Of a DNA stretch of 64,000 nt, positions 18,237 through 26,556 are shown one piece after another; position 1 is the stretch's first letter, and every line of letters starts with the position of its first letter. The notes beneath the pieces were generated by a model. That model was not told where the DNA came from, did no database searches, and was given only the letters and a program-made list of their open reading frames with translations. The translations under genes and the position numbers were made by a program. The DNA lies in the NCBI GenBank assembly GCA_964440935.1, contig CAYTTY010000007.1:46639-110638 (forward strand). Reading direction: 5' to 3'. This DNA comes from WJJR01 sp964440935 (GTDB taxonomy: Bacteria > Zixibacteria > MSB-5A5 > WJJR01).

Positions 18237-18794
18237 CTAAACCTCCATGACCTCGGCTTCTTTGGCCGCCACGAGCTTGTCGATTTCGGCGACATGCTCA
18301 TCGGTCATCTTCTGAATCTCGTCGGTTGTGCGATGCTGCTCGTCCTCGGAGATCTCCTTGTCCTTCACGGCTTTCTTCAGGTGGTCATTCGCATCACGCC
18401 GCACATTGCGAATACCCACGCGTCCCTCTTCGGCCAGTTTCTTACACAGACGGACCAAGTCCTTTCGCCGTTCCTCGTTAAGCTGGGGAATCGGAATGCG
18501 AATCAGTCCCCCGTCCTGAATGGGGTTGAGCCCCAGATCACTTTTTTGGATCTCTTTGACGATTTCCGGTGCCAGCGACTTCTCCCATGGCTGTACAGTC
18601 AATAAGCGCGGTTCCGGCGCCGCGAGATTGGCGGCTTGATTGAGCGGCACCTTGGTTCCGTAGTATTCTACACGAATCCCGTCGAGAAGTGCGGTCGTCG
18701 CCTTCCCGGTGCGGATTTTCGAGAGTTCATGGCTGGTCGAGGCGACCGCCTTCTTCATGCGATCTTCGGCATCGGCTTTGATCTCCGCAATCAT
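18237..18794 (-). CDS. frr: ribosome recycling factor
   Basis: Splits post-termination ribosomes together with EF-G. The 185-residue protein matches the family throughout: ELSKIRTGKATTALLDGIRVEYYG near the N-terminus, and IPQLNEERRKDLVRLCKKLAEEGRVGIRNVRRDAN in the core, with the KDKEISEDE hinge region. It lies between pyrH and uppS in the classic order. A promoter of its own is visible upstream. Confidence 0.97.
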   Translation of the reverse strand: MIAEIKADAEDRMKKAVASTSHELSKIRTGKATTALLDGIRVEYYGTKVPLNQAANLAAPEPRLLTVQPWEKSLAPEIVKEIQKSDLGLNPIQDGGLIRIPIPQLNEERRKDLVRLCKKLAEEGRVGIRNVRRDANDHLKKAVKDKEISEDEQHRTTDEIQKMTDEHVAEIDKLVAAKEAEVMEV

Positions 18795-18859
18795 GGCTGC
18801 GTCCCCTTCCCCTGTGGTCGTTGGCCGCCGCGGCGGCGGCAGTAAAGGTCTAACCTCTT

Positions 18860-18889
18860 ATAATGGCCTGATTTGCCCAACAGCGTCAA
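18860..18889 (-). promoter_or_regulatory. candidate sigma-70 promoter before frr
   Basis: On the minus strand TTGACG (18884-18889) and CATTAT (18860-18865) are 18 bases apart, about 65 bases upstream of the frr ATG. It would allow frr-uppS-cdsA to be transcribed independently of pyrH. Confidence 0.4.
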
Positions 18890-18957
18890 GGGCATTCCGG
18901 GGACTGGAGCAGTTGACCATGAGATCAGTCCGTCGGCGCTACACGGAAACGGGTGTC

Positions 18958-19022
18958 TCAGGAGCCCGGCGCAGTCACGGCGGCCACAAATAGTCATCGC
19001 GCTAGACGCGCCGTGCTCCTGA
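18958..19022 (-). repeat. long stem-loop in the pyrH-frr interval
   Basis: Arms TCAGGAGC (18958-18965) and GCTCCTGA (19015-19022) pair perfectly and continue, after one mismatch, as CGGCGC (18967-18972) with GCGCCG (19008-19013), enclosing a loop of 35 bases. No T run follows, so it is more likely an RNA structure or repeat remnant than a terminator. The rest of the 263-base gap holds the frr promoter. Confidence 0.5.
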
Positions 19023-19057
19023 GCTACGAATTGGTTTTACGCGGCTGAGGGATTCAC

Positions 19058-19786
19058 TTACCCCGCCGTCACAATCGTCCCGATTTGCTCCCCGTTCGCG
19101 ACCCGCTCCAGATTGCCGTGCCGGGTGAGATCGAAGACGATGATCGGGATGCCGTTGTCCATACAGAGGGATGTGGCGGTGGCATCCATGACGCGGAGGC
19201 CCTGCTGCAGGACTTCCATATAGGTGAGTTTGTCGTAGCGAGTCGCTTCAGGATCGACATGAGGGTCGGCCGAATAGACGCCGTCGACTTTGGTGGCTTT
19301 GAGAATGACCTCGGCGCCGATTTCGAGAGCCCGGAGGGCGGCCGCCGTGTCGGTTGAGAAGTATGGATGGCCGGTGCCGGCCGCCAAAATCACCGCCCGG
19401 CCCTTTTCGAGATGCCGCACCGCGCGCCGGCGGATGTAATTCTCAGCGATTGCACTCATCGGGATCGCTGTCATGACACGTGTGAACAGGCCAAGCTGCT
19501 CGAGGGCTTCCTGCATCGCAATGGCGTTGATGATCGTGCCCAACATCCCCATCTGATCGGCGACAACCCGGTCCATCCCGCGAGCCGCCTCGGCGACGCC
19601 ACGGAAGATATTGCCCCCACCAATCACGATCGCGGTCTCTGTCCCGCGATCATTCACGGCCTTAATCTGCTCGGCGACCGAGTTGAGCACGGCAAAATCG
19701 ATCCCGCGCTCACCCTCGCCGGCGAGTGCCTCACCGGAGATTTTTACGAGGATGCGTTTGTAGTGGGGACGGTTCGTGTCGGGCAT
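19058..19786 (-). CDS. pyrH: uridylate kinase (UMP kinase)
   Basis: Phosphorylates UMP to UDP in pyrimidine nucleotide synthesis. The 242-residue protein has the bacterial hexameric UMP kinase motifs: KRILVKISGEALAGEGERGID, VIGGGNIFRG, DQMGMLGTIINAIAMQ, AAGTGHPYFSTDTAAALRA and a C-terminal VFDLTRHGNLERV. Position between tsf and frr is the usual one. A terminator separates it from tsf, so it may need its own promoter. Confidence 0.97.
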   Translation of the reverse strand: MPDTNRPHYKRILVKISGEALAGEGERGIDFAVLNSVAEQIKAVNDRGTETAIVIGGGNIFRGVAEAARGMDRVVADQMGMLGTIINAIAMQEALEQLGLFTRVMTAIPMSAIAENYIRRRAVRHLEKGRAVILAAGTGHPYFSTDTAAALRALEIGAEVILKATKVDGVYSADPHVDPEATRYDKLTYMEVLQQGLRVMDATATSLCMDNGIPIIVFDLTRHGNLERVANGEQIGTIVTAG

Positions 19787-19903
19787 GTGTGACTCGTCCT
19801 TACAAAGAAAGGTGAGATGCGCCGTACGCGGAACGGCTCGCGATACGACCGCTGGAGTATTGCCAACTCGGGTTCAGAGCGCAAGAGCCAAGATCAAAGA
19901 CAC

Positions 19904-19932
19904 AAAACCCCGCTGCTCGAAGAACAGCGGGG
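19904..19932 (-). terminator. rho-independent terminator between tsf and pyrH
   Basis: On the minus strand CCCCGCTG (19925-19932) pairs with CAGCGGGG (19908-19915) across a 9-nt loop and is followed by TTTT (19904-19907). It lies 28 bases after the tsf stop, dividing the ribosomal-protein operon from pyrH. Confidence 0.85.
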
Positions 19933-19960
19933 CTCAAGAACTCTGAATTGAGGTCTTCGA

Positions 19961-20566
19961 TCAATCGTCCTGGCTCTCGCCGAGACGGAAACGAACGAAG
20001 CGCTTGATGACGATGTTCTCGCCGAGCTTGGCAATCATCTCTTTGAGCAGCTCGGTCATGTTCGTGTCCGGGTTCTTTACAAAGGGTTGCTCCATGAGCA
20101 CGGTCTCAGCGAAGAATTTGTCGAGCTTACCGTCGATAATCTTATCGATGACTTTCTCGGGCTTGCCCTCGTTGATTGCCTGGGTCTTGTAGATCTGGCG
20201 TTCCGCTTCGACAATCTTCGGATCGATTTCTTCACGGCTGACCGCCGCCGGAGCGGTGGCGGCGATGTGCATCGCCACGTCCTTGACAAAACTGCGGAAA
20301 TCGTCGGTGCGTGCAACGAAGTCGGTCTCACAATTCACTTCGACCAACACACCGAGCTTATCGCCGGGATGAATGTAGGGGAAGATGATCCCCTCCTGGG
20401 CGGCCCGTCCCTGACGGCTGGTGGCTTTGGCGATTCCCTTCTCACGGAGGTAGGAGATCGCCTTCTCGGTGTCGCCTCCGGTTTCCTGGAGGGCCTTTTT
20501 ACAATCCATCATCCCCGCGCCGGTCTTTTCGCGGAGTGTTTTGACATCGCTGGCGGATATGGTCAT
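19961..20566 (-). CDS. tsf: translation elongation factor Ts
   Basis: The nucleotide-exchange factor for EF-Tu. The 201-residue protein opens with the UBA-like domain (SDVKTLREKTGAGMMDCKKAL, GDTEKAISYLREKGIAKA) and has the core EF-Tu contact VLVEVNCETDFVARTD. It is the short form of about 200 residues found in Thermus and many phyla, lacking the second core subdomain of the longer E. coli protein. The C-terminal KLGENIVIKRFVRFRLGE is intact. Confidence 0.96.
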   Translation of the reverse strand: MTISASDVKTLREKTGAGMMDCKKALQETGGDTEKAISYLREKGIAKATSRQGRAAQEGIIFPYIHPGDKLGVLVEVNCETDFVARTDDFRSFVKDVAMHIAATAPAAVSREEIDPKIVEAERQIYKTQAINEGKPEKVIDKIIDGKLDKFFAETVLMEQPFVKNPDTNMTELLKEMIAKLGENIVIKRFVRFRLGESQDD

Positions 20567-20644
20567 TGCAACCTCGTTTACACGTGCAACATGCTATGTG
20601 ACAGCGTTGATAATCAGTTTAACGGTTCAGTAACAAAATGGTCG

Positions 20645-21412
20645 TTACGATTTGCTTTCGGCCTCAGCTCCGACGGCGGCCATCTTGTCATCGCCGTCCT
20701 CGTCGGACTCTTCTGACTTTTCTCTCTTGCTCTGGCTGGCCGCGGCCTCCTTGGCGGTATCGGCAATTTCGTGCATCAGCAGACGGATCGACTTGATCGC
20801 GTCATCGTTGGCGGCAATCGGGAAATCGATCGGGTCGGGATCGCAGTTGGTATCCACGACACCGATCACCGGGATATGCAGCTTGTTGGCCTCGGCCACC
20901 GCAATGCGCTCTTTGCGCGTGTCGACGACCACCACCAAACCGGGCAACCGTCCCATGTCTTTAATGCCACCGAGGATCTTGTCGAGCTTGCCGATTTCCT
21001 TTTCGATCCGGCCGCGCTCTTTCTTGGTGAGCTTTTCGAAGGTGCCGTCTTCACGCATGCGCTCGAGGTCTCGCAGACGTTTCACCGACTGGCGAATGGT
21101 TGTGAAATTGGTGAGCATCCCACCGAGCCACCGCTCGGTCACGAAGAACTGTCCCGACTGCTGGGCCTCTTCGAGAATAACGTCCTTCGCCTGCTTCTTG
21201 GTGCCGACGAACAGAATCGGCTTCCCGATCATCGCGACTTCACGTGCCTTGCGCTTAGCGGCATCGAGCGACATCAGCGTCTTGCGCAGATCGATGATGT
21301 AGATGCCATTACGGGCGGTGAAGATGAACGGTTTCATTTTCGGGTTCCACCGCTTGGTCTGGTGACCAAAGTGGACCCCGGCTTCGAGCAAATCTCTGAT
21401 GGTAACAGCCAC
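20645..21412 (-). CDS. rpsB: 30S ribosomal protein S2
   Basis: S2 of 256 residues with the canonical opening IRDLLEAGVHFGHQTKRWNP and KMKPFIFTARNGIYIIDL. GTG 21412 is chosen because it matches the family N-terminus and AGAGG lies 5 bases upstream; the longer open frame to 21562 runs through a leader hairpin and is not coding. A poorly conserved acidic, Lys-rich C-terminal tail (SKREKSEESDEDGDD) extends past the usual end. It precedes tsf as in most bacteria. Confidence 0.96.
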   Translation of the reverse strand: MAVTIRDLLEAGVHFGHQTKRWNPKMKPFIFTARNGIYIIDLRKTLMSLDAAKRKAREVAMIGKPILFVGTKKQAKDVILEEAQQSGQFFVTERWLGGMLTNFTTIRQSVKRLRDLERMREDGTFEKLTKKERGRIEKEIGKLDKILGGIKDMGRLPGLVVVVDTRKERIAVAEANKLHIPVIGVVDTNCDPDPIDFPIAANDDAIKSIRLLMHEIADTAKEAAASQSKREKSEESDEDGDDKMAAVGAEAESKS

Positions 21413-21522
21413 ACGAACCTCTGAGGTTTGGGTTTTTGCCGCCACCCGCTTCGCCGCGACCACCACCTCCCAACAGGAGGACCCGGCTTCGCTCGGCGGG
21501 TGTGTGATTAGTGAACACGCAT

Positions 21523-21563
21523 GGTGGGTTCTTCGCCCGTGCTCAGCACCGGCGAAGTCCACC
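21523..21563 (-). promoter_or_regulatory. rpsB leader hairpin
   Basis: In the 165-base gap between rpsI and rpsB, GGTGG (21523-21527) pairs with CCACC (21559-21563), CTTCGCC (21531-21537) with GGCGAAG (21551-21557) and GTGC with GCAC around a TCA loop, giving 16 base pairs with small internal bulges. No T run follows on the minus strand. It may be an S2 autoregulatory leader element or a REP-like repeat. Confidence 0.5.
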
Positions 21564-21577
21564 CTACAATCCCCTGA

Positions 21578-21970
21578 TTAACGCTTCGAGTACTGGAAGC
21601 GCTTACGGGCCTTGGCGAGACCGTATTTCTTCCGTTCCACCTCGCGCGCATCGCGCGTGAGGAAACCGGCACGTTTCAGCTTGGTGCGCCAGTCCGGGTT
21701 CATTTCCTGAAGGGCGCGGGCCAAACCGAGGACGATCGCGCCAGCCTGGCCACTCTTGCCACCGCCACGGACACGGCAATGGAAATCCACCTTGCCGTCC
21801 ATTTCGACCAGCTTCATGGGCTGCTCGACCACCATGACCAGCGTTTCGCGATTCAAAAACTGCTTAAGGGGTTGCCCGTTGACGGTATAATTCCCATTAC
21901 CGTCGGACACTGCCACCCGTGCCGTTGCTTCTTTGCGGCGTCCAGTGGCTTTAAATGTCGTTCCTGCCAA
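21578..21970 (-). CDS. rpsI: 30S ribosomal protein S9
   Basis: S9 with the signature TGRRKEATARVAVSDGNG, the VRGGGKSGQAGAIVLGLARAL segment, and the invariant C-terminal KARKRFQYSKR whose basic tail reaches the ribosomal P site. I place the start at TTG 21970 (giving AGTTFKATGRRK, 130 residues) because GGAGGA lies 4 bases before it; a GTG at 21985 in the same frame has no ribosome-binding site. It follows rplM by 24 bases. Confidence 0.93.
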   Translation of the reverse strand: MAGTTFKATGRRKEATARVAVSDGNGNYTVNGQPLKQFLNRETLVMVVEQPMKLVEMDGKVDFHCRVRGGGKSGQAGAIVLGLARALQEMNPDWRTKLKRAGFLTRDAREVERKKYGLAKARKRFQYSKR

Positions 21971-21994
21971 AACGTCCTCCAACACGTGAGCGAA

Positions 21995-22450
21995 TTACCG
22001 GCCCACCCAGATTCGATCCTCGCTCTTGTTGATCGCCGTCGGCTGCTGTGCATCATGAGGATGTGAATCACCCGTATACACATGCAGTTTTTTGATCAGA
22101 CGCCGTCCAAGACGATTCTTCGGAAGCATCCCGCGCACGGCACGACGGATAATTTCCTCCGGCTTGCGCTGACGCAGTTTCTCGACGGTCTCGAAGTTCG
22201 TGCCGCCGGGGTATCCGGAATGACGGAAGTACGACTTCTCCCGCTCCTTGTCACCAGACAAACGCACCTTGCCGGCGTTTAACACGATGACGAAATCGCC
22301 CACATCCATATGCGGGGTGAACTGCGGCTTGGTCTTGCCACGCAGAATGCGCGCGATGCGGGTTGCGGCGCGGCCCAAAACCTCGCCTTCGAGGTCGACC
22401 GTGTACCACCGGCGCTCGTAATCTGTCTGTTTTGGTATAAACGTTTTCAT
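21995..22450 (-). CDS. rplM: 50S ribosomal protein L13
   Basis: L13 of 151 residues, first gene of the minus-strand translation operon. WYTVDLEGEVLGRAATRIARILRG, DVGDFVIVLNAGKVRLSGDK and RAVRGMLPKNRLGRRLIKKLHVY are family hallmarks. ATG 22450 (MKTFIPKQ) is the expected N-terminus; seven extra codons upstream are in frame but cover the ribosome-binding region. The C-terminal ten or so residues (SEDRIWVGR) extend beyond the usual HPH.AQ end. Confidence 0.96.
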   Translation of the reverse strand: MKTFIPKQTDYERRWYTVDLEGEVLGRAATRIARILRGKTKPQFTPHMDVGDFVIVLNAGKVRLSGDKEREKSYFRHSGYPGGTNFETVEKLRQRKPEEIIRRAVRGMLPKNRLGRRLIKKLHVYTGDSHPHDAQQPTAINKSEDRIWVGR

Positions 22451-22463
22451 AGTCTTCTGCCTC

Positions 22464-22479
22464 TCCCCCAATTGGGGGA
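22464..22479 (-). repeat. 16-nt perfect palindrome covering the rplM ribosome-binding site
   Basis: TCCCCCAATTGGGGGA is perfectly self-complementary. Its G-rich half lies 15-20 bases before the rplM ATG and could pair with the C-rich half, masking the site in the mRNA. It could equally be a DNA-binding site. Confidence 0.45.
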
Positions 22480-22489
22480 TAAGTGGTCC

Positions 22490-22517
22490 AATTTAGGCCC
22501 AAAATCGGCTCTGTCAA
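22490..22517 (-). promoter_or_regulatory. sigma-70-type promoter of the rplM-rpsI-rpsB-tsf operon
   Basis: On the minus strand a perfect TTGACA (22512-22517) is followed after 16 bases by TAAATT (22490-22495). Transcription would start about 30 bases before the rplM ATG, just ahead of the palindrome. Confidence 0.55.
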
Positions 22518-22651
22518 GTGATCTTTGACAGCTTATAAGTTCCGGCAGCACAAAAAACTGCGTCACACACACCAGACGTCGCTGCCGCCCCATGGCCACA
22601 CCGGCCTTAATTCGGGTGATACGGTTCAAATCGGCAGGCTATGAACCCAAT

Positions 22652-23479
22652 TCACCGGTGATCGGAGACTTTAACTCCCACAATGTCCCGACCGAATCCG
22701 ATGATTCGGTCGAAAAACACTGAGCCGGCCACAAGGTAGTTGTCATTGTGCCCTGCCCCCTCAATACGCCAGAGATCAACCGGGTGCTGAGCCAGGCCAT
22801 AAAGAGTCTCGGAATCATCAATTGGCACGACCGGATCCCGGGTGCCGTGAATGAAAAAGATGGGGACATCGAGTTGGGCCACGGCAGCCTCATTGTCCAG
22901 CTTATATGTCATCAACCAGGAGAGCGGCAGAATTGGCATCATCCGTCCCGCCATAACCTTAGCCGACCGGAAGGTGGCCTCCAGGACGATGCCCTGGCAG
23001 GGCCGCCGGGTGGCCAACCTGGTCGTTACTGCACCGCCAAGAGAATGCCCCCACAGGACAATGCGGTTGTCAACGACTCCGAGCTGTTCGCGAACGTAGT
23101 CGTAGACTGCTTCAGCATCGGCGTAGACTCCCTGCTCACTCGGAGACCCCTCCGATGAGCCTGTACCGCGGTAGTTGTAGGCGACGATCTGGCCACCAGC
23201 CTCGACAAATGATCGGAGCAGATCGGTCCGATCAGTCAGGCTGCCGGCATTGCCACAGGAGTAGATGAAAACCGGACCGGAGTCATCGACCTGTGATTGC
23301 CATCCCCGGATGTCGAGGCCATCGGCCGTGGTGACCGTGAAATCGGTCAGTGGCGCCGGCGCCGGTGTGGCCCCGGGTATTGGATAGAAGGCCATGCGCG
23401 GTTGCAACCACAGGACCAGCAGCTTCAACACAATGATGCCTAGAAGCAAGCCAATGGTCCATTGGAGTATTGGGGTCAT
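22652..23479 (-). CDS. membrane-anchored alpha/beta hydrolase
   Basis: About 275 residues. An N-terminal hydrophobic anchor (ILQWTIGLLLGIIVLKLLVLWL) precedes an alpha/beta-hydrolase fold. The nucleophile Ser is in LWGHSLGGAV, the oxyanion region in YNYRGTGSSEG, the acid in FIHGTRDPVVP and the His in IEGAGHNDN, giving a complete triad. It resembles the BEM46/ABHD13-like group of unknown substrate. ATG 23479 is the likeliest start, although 23497 is in frame. It diverges from the DUF547-glycosyltransferase operon. Confidence 0.85.
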   Translation of the reverse strand: MTPILQWTIGLLLGIIVLKLLVLWLQPRMAFYPIPGATPAPAPLTDFTVTTADGLDIRGWQSQVDDSGPVFIYSCGNAGSLTDRTDLLRSFVEAGGQIVAYNYRGTGSSEGSPSEQGVYADAEAVYDYVREQLGVVDNRIVLWGHSLGGAVTTRLATRRPCQGIVLEATFRSAKVMAGRMMPILPLSWLMTYKLDNEAAVAQLDVPIFFIHGTRDPVVPIDDSETLYGLAQHPVDLWRIEGAGHNDNYLVAGSVFFDRIIGFGRDIVGVKVSDHR

Positions 23480-23590
23480 GAAGTCTCGTGTTCGCATCAG
23501 TTGGCTCGACCACCCACGGTCACCCCTCAAATAGTACGGGTGTGGCCCTCAAGTGCAATACCCTTCTGACCGGAACATCTCGGCGCTGTC

Positions 23591-23619
23591 TTGATTTCAT
23601 ACAAGCGGTACGCTATCAA
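23591..23619 (+). promoter_or_regulatory. candidate promoter of the DUF547-glycosyltransferase operon
   Basis: TTGATT (23591-23596) and TATCAA (23614-23619) are 17 bases apart. The next bases include CCTCCAGGAGG, which combines the ribosome-binding site with its own complement, 8 bases before the ATG at 23640. Confidence 0.4.
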
Positions 23620-23639
23620 TCCTCCAGGAGGAATCAATC

Positions 23640-24494
23640 ATGGACCACAGACGACTTCGCTTACCGCAGCTTGTGATCAATATCGCGGTCTGGCTGATCT
23701 TCGCCTCGTGTTCAACCAATGATGAATCGGTAGCCCAGCCGTTTGATCACCAGTACACGGATTATGCGCAACTGCTATCTCAACATGTTACCGAACACGG
23801 TTGGGTTGACTACGAATCCCTCGTGGCCGACGCCACAGAACTTCGTCAGGTTGTAGAGACGTTCTCGCATGTTCCGTCAGATACTCTGAATTCGTTTACC
23901 CGCAACCAGAAGCTGGCGTTCTGGATAAATGCCTACAATGCGGTGACGCTGCTGTCAATCGTCGACGCATATCCCGTATCATCGATAAAGGAAATCGATG
24001 GCGTTTGGGACAAACGTGAATGGTCGATTGCCGGGCAGAGTGTCACGCTCAATCAGATCGAGCACGAGATTCTCAGAGAGGATTTTGACGAACCGCGCAT
24101 CCATTTCGCGGTGAACTGCGCGTCGATTGGATGTCCGCCACTGATCGATCAACCATACCGTTCCTCCTCACTGGACGCCCAGTTGGACAACAGTGCGGAG
24201 CGGTTCTTGCGAGACCCGCTGTGGAATGAATTCCACTCAGACCAAAAGAGTGCCAAGCTATCGGAAATCTTTCAATGGTATGGATCGGACTTTGATTCGC
24301 GGTATTCTTCTGAGTCACCGCAAGACCAGCCCGAAAAGCTGCGCCCTGCACTCAACTACATCGCAACGGTGCTGCCGGATTCAATCGCCGGATTTGTCGA
24401 CGATGAAGGTGCTGAGATTACGTTCAAAATGTATGATTGGGATCTCAACAGTATTGACACAGCGCCAAAGCCCGACACGGGGTTAACAAACTAA
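23640..24494 (+). CDS. DUF547 domain lipoprotein
   Basis: A 284-residue protein with a lipoprotein signal ending LIFASC near residue 24. The DUF547 core is clear: LAFWINAYNAVTLLSIVDAYP, HEILREDFDEPRIHFAVNCASIGCPPL and LRPALNYIATVLPDSI. The domain has distant resemblance to transglutaminase-like folds, but its function is unproven. Homologues are common beside ArsS-type radical SAM and TIGR04282/04283 transferase genes, as here. AGGAGG lies 8 bases before the ATG, and its stop overlaps the next start (TAATG). Confidence 0.9.
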   Translation: MDHRRLRLPQLVINIAVWLIFASCSTNDESVAQPFDHQYTDYAQLLSQHVTEHGWVDYESLVADATELRQVVETFSHVPSDTLNSFTRNQKLAFWINAYNAVTLLSIVDAYPVSSIKEIDGVWDKREWSIAGQSVTLNQIEHEILREDFDEPRIHFAVNCASIGCPPLIDQPYRSSSLDAQLDNSAERFLRDPLWNEFHSDQKSAKLSEIFQWYGSDFDSRYSSESPQDQPEKLRPALNYIATVLPDSIAGFVDDEGAEITFKMYDWDLNSIDTAPKPDTGLTN

Positions 24495-25210
24495 TGTATC
24501 GTGGTCTCACCATCGGTGTGGTCATTCCTGCTCTCAATGAGGAAAGCAGCGTCGGCCGTGTCATCGGCGAAATCCCGGATATCGTCGATCACATTGTCGT
24601 GGCCGACAACGGATCCACTGATGCCACGGCGGAACGCGCACAACGTGCCGGCGCCGTCGTGGTCGATGAACCCGAGCGGGGATATGGCGCGGCCTGTCTC
24701 CGCGCTCTCGACAAGCTGGCAGAATTCGATCCGGACATCATCGTGTTTCTGGATGGAGATGGATCCGACTATCCCGGTGAAATGCCATTCTTGTGCGATC
24801 CGATCGCCGATGGTACGGCCGACCTCGTGATTGGTTCACGCATGATTTACCCGGCCAGCCGCCGCCATTTGCCGCCAGCCTCCCGATTTGGCAATACCCT
24901 TGCGTCGGCCATCATTCAGTTATGGACGCCCGCACGCTTCACCGACCTGGGACCATTCCGCGCAATCACCAGGGATGCGCTGGCTCGTCTACGAATGGCG
25001 GATCGCAACTATGGCTGGACGGTGGAGATGCAGCTCAAGGCGGGATTGATCGGGCTGCACTGTGCGGAGGTACCCGTATCGTATCGTGCCCGGACGGCCG
25101 GACAATCCAAAGTGTCAGGCTCGGTGAGTGGATCATGTAAAGCCGGCGCCAAAATCCTCTGGACACTCTTTCGCCACGCCAGCTTTGCCGAGCCGTGCAG
25201 ATCATCGTGA
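24494..25210 (+). CDS. glycosyltransferase family 2, polyprenyl-phosphate type
   Basis: A 238-residue GT-A transferase without membrane helices. VVIPALNEESSVGRVI begins the nucleotide fold, DNGSTDAT binds the nucleotide, and FLDGDGSDYPGE carries the metal-binding DxD. FTDLGPFRAITRDAL and YGWTVEMQLKA resemble dolichyl-phosphate mannose or undecaprenyl-phosphate glucose synthases. These load a sugar onto a lipid carrier at the inner face of the membrane. The following GT-C protein is the type of enzyme that uses such carriers, supporting a coupled role. Confidence 0.88.
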   Translation: MYRGLTIGVVIPALNEESSVGRVIGEIPDIVDHIVVADNGSTDATAERAQRAGAVVVDEPERGYGAACLRALDKLAEFDPDIIVFLDGDGSDYPGEMPFLCDPIADGTADLVIGSRMIYPASRRHLPPASRFGNTLASAIIQLWTPARFTDLGPFRAITRDALARLRMADRNYGWTVEMQLKAGLIGLHCAEVPVSYRARTAGQSKVSGSVSGSCKAGAKILWTLFRHASFAEPCRSS

Positions 25211-26556
25211 GCACGACACAATTTCGTTGGTCGATCGCCGGACTGGGTCTTGCGTGGACCGGAGCCGCGGTGTTGGGAATCTGGCCCGACACCCCAACCG
25301 TCGACGACCGTCAGATCATTCGCTTCATGATTGCCAGCGGCAGCGGGGCACTTCTTTGGTGGGCGGCGATTGCGACCACCGGCCGTTATCTAAGATCGTC
25401 AGGCGTAGTAAGTGACCGCCTCTCGTTCGGCCTGATGTTGTTGGCGGCAATTGGCGCGCGCATCGCCTTTTTAATTATTGCTCCCGAAGCGACTGTTTTA
25501 AGCGACGATGTCTTCCGCTACATGTGGGATGGACGCGTCGTGGACACGGGCATCAATCCGCTGACTTACGCACCCGATGACCCGATTCTCACGCCATTGC
25601 GCGATGCAGTCTTCTATCCCCACATCAACCACTCACACCTGCCAACCATCTACCCCCCATTGTCGCAGTACTTCTTCTGGGTAGCCTATAAACTCACGCC
25701 GGAGTCGATCGTTGGGTTTAAGATCGTCTCCTTGATCATGGAGATGATCGCCTGGGGGATTGCCTGGTGGTATATGACAGTCCGACAGATCAACCGCCAC
25801 CACCTGGTGGTGTTGGCGTGGTGCCCGCTGATGATTTGGGAGTTCGTTTATTCGGCGCATCTCGACATGCTGGCGCTTCCGATGCTCGTCCTGGCATTGA
25901 CGTTGTTGGCGAAAGACCGTCCGGTGGTCGCGAGCGCAATATTGGCTGCTGCGGGAACGATCAAGTTCGTTGGGTGGCTGTTTCTACCACTCTGTTTCTG
26001 GCAGATGTCAGCGCGCACGAAAATGTACGCTATCGCGGCGGCGTCCGCCACAATGGTGGTTCTCTACTATCCGTTCATTACGGCTGAAGAGAAAATCTTT
26101 GGCTCACTCGGAACATACCTCGAACAATGGCGGTTCAACGGCTCACTCTATCAGTTGGCGGCGCTCATCTTTGATGATCCGGATTGGCTACGCTGGGTCC
26201 TCGGCGGACTGTTTGCCCTCTGGTGGATCGTGGCCACGCGTCTCCGGCAATCGGTTGAAGATCGCTGGCTTGCCATCTGGCTCGGTTTTGTCGTGTTTAC
26301 GACAACGTTGTTTCCGTGGTACATGTTGTGGGTGATGCCGGCATTGCTGTGGAGACGGTGGGCGCCGATGCTGTGGCTGGTTGGGACCGTGCTTATGTCG
26401 TACCAGTACTTGATTGATTACGAACTCACAAGCCGGTGGGCCGATACGACGTTGTCTATGATCATTCAATATGGTGGATTTTACCCATTGCTCGGCTGGT
26501 GGGCCTGGCGACTCTGGTCAAATCGTCGCTCTGAAAATGCCGTAGTGACATTATGA
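25207..26556 (+). CDS. GT-C fold membrane glycosyltransferase
   Basis: About 449 residues with ten or more transmembrane helices. The first large loop has VLSDDVFRYMWDGRVVDTGINPLTY, the acidic DD and RYxWDGR...GiNP motif of polyprenyl-phosphate-sugar-dependent mannosyltransferases. GTG 25207 overlaps the preceding TGA by four bases and gives the best start; GTG 25195 is also in frame. It probably transfers a sugar from the lipid carrier made by its neighbour to an acceptor outside the cytoplasm. The acceptor is unknown. Confidence 0.85.
   Translation: MSTTQFRWSIAGLGLAWTGAAVLGIWPDTPTVDDRQIIRFMIASGSGALLWWAAIATTGRYLRSSGVVSDRLSFGLMLLAAIGARIAFLIIAPEATVLSDDVFRYMWDGRVVDTGINPLTYAPDDPILTPLRDAVFYPHINHSHLPTIYPPLSQYFFWVAYKLTPESIVGFKIVSLIMEMIAWGIAWWYMTVRQINRHHLVVLAWCPLMIWEFVYSAHLDMLALPMLVLALTLLAKDRPVVASAILAAAGTIKFVGWLFLPLCFWQMSARTKMYAIAAASATMVVLYYPFITAEEKIFGSLGTYLEQWRFNGSLYQLAALIFDDPDWLRWVLGGLFALWWIVATRLRQSVEDRWLAIWLGFVVFTTTLFPWYMLWVMPALLWRRWAPMLWLVGTVLMSYQYLIDYELTSRWADTTLSMIIQYGGFYPLLGWWAWRLWSNRRSENAVVTL

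Noticed and set aside
21413..21562. N-terminal 50-residue extension of ribosomal protein S2
   Set aside because: It runs through a strong hairpin and a ribosome-binding site; the family N-terminus begins at GTG 21412.
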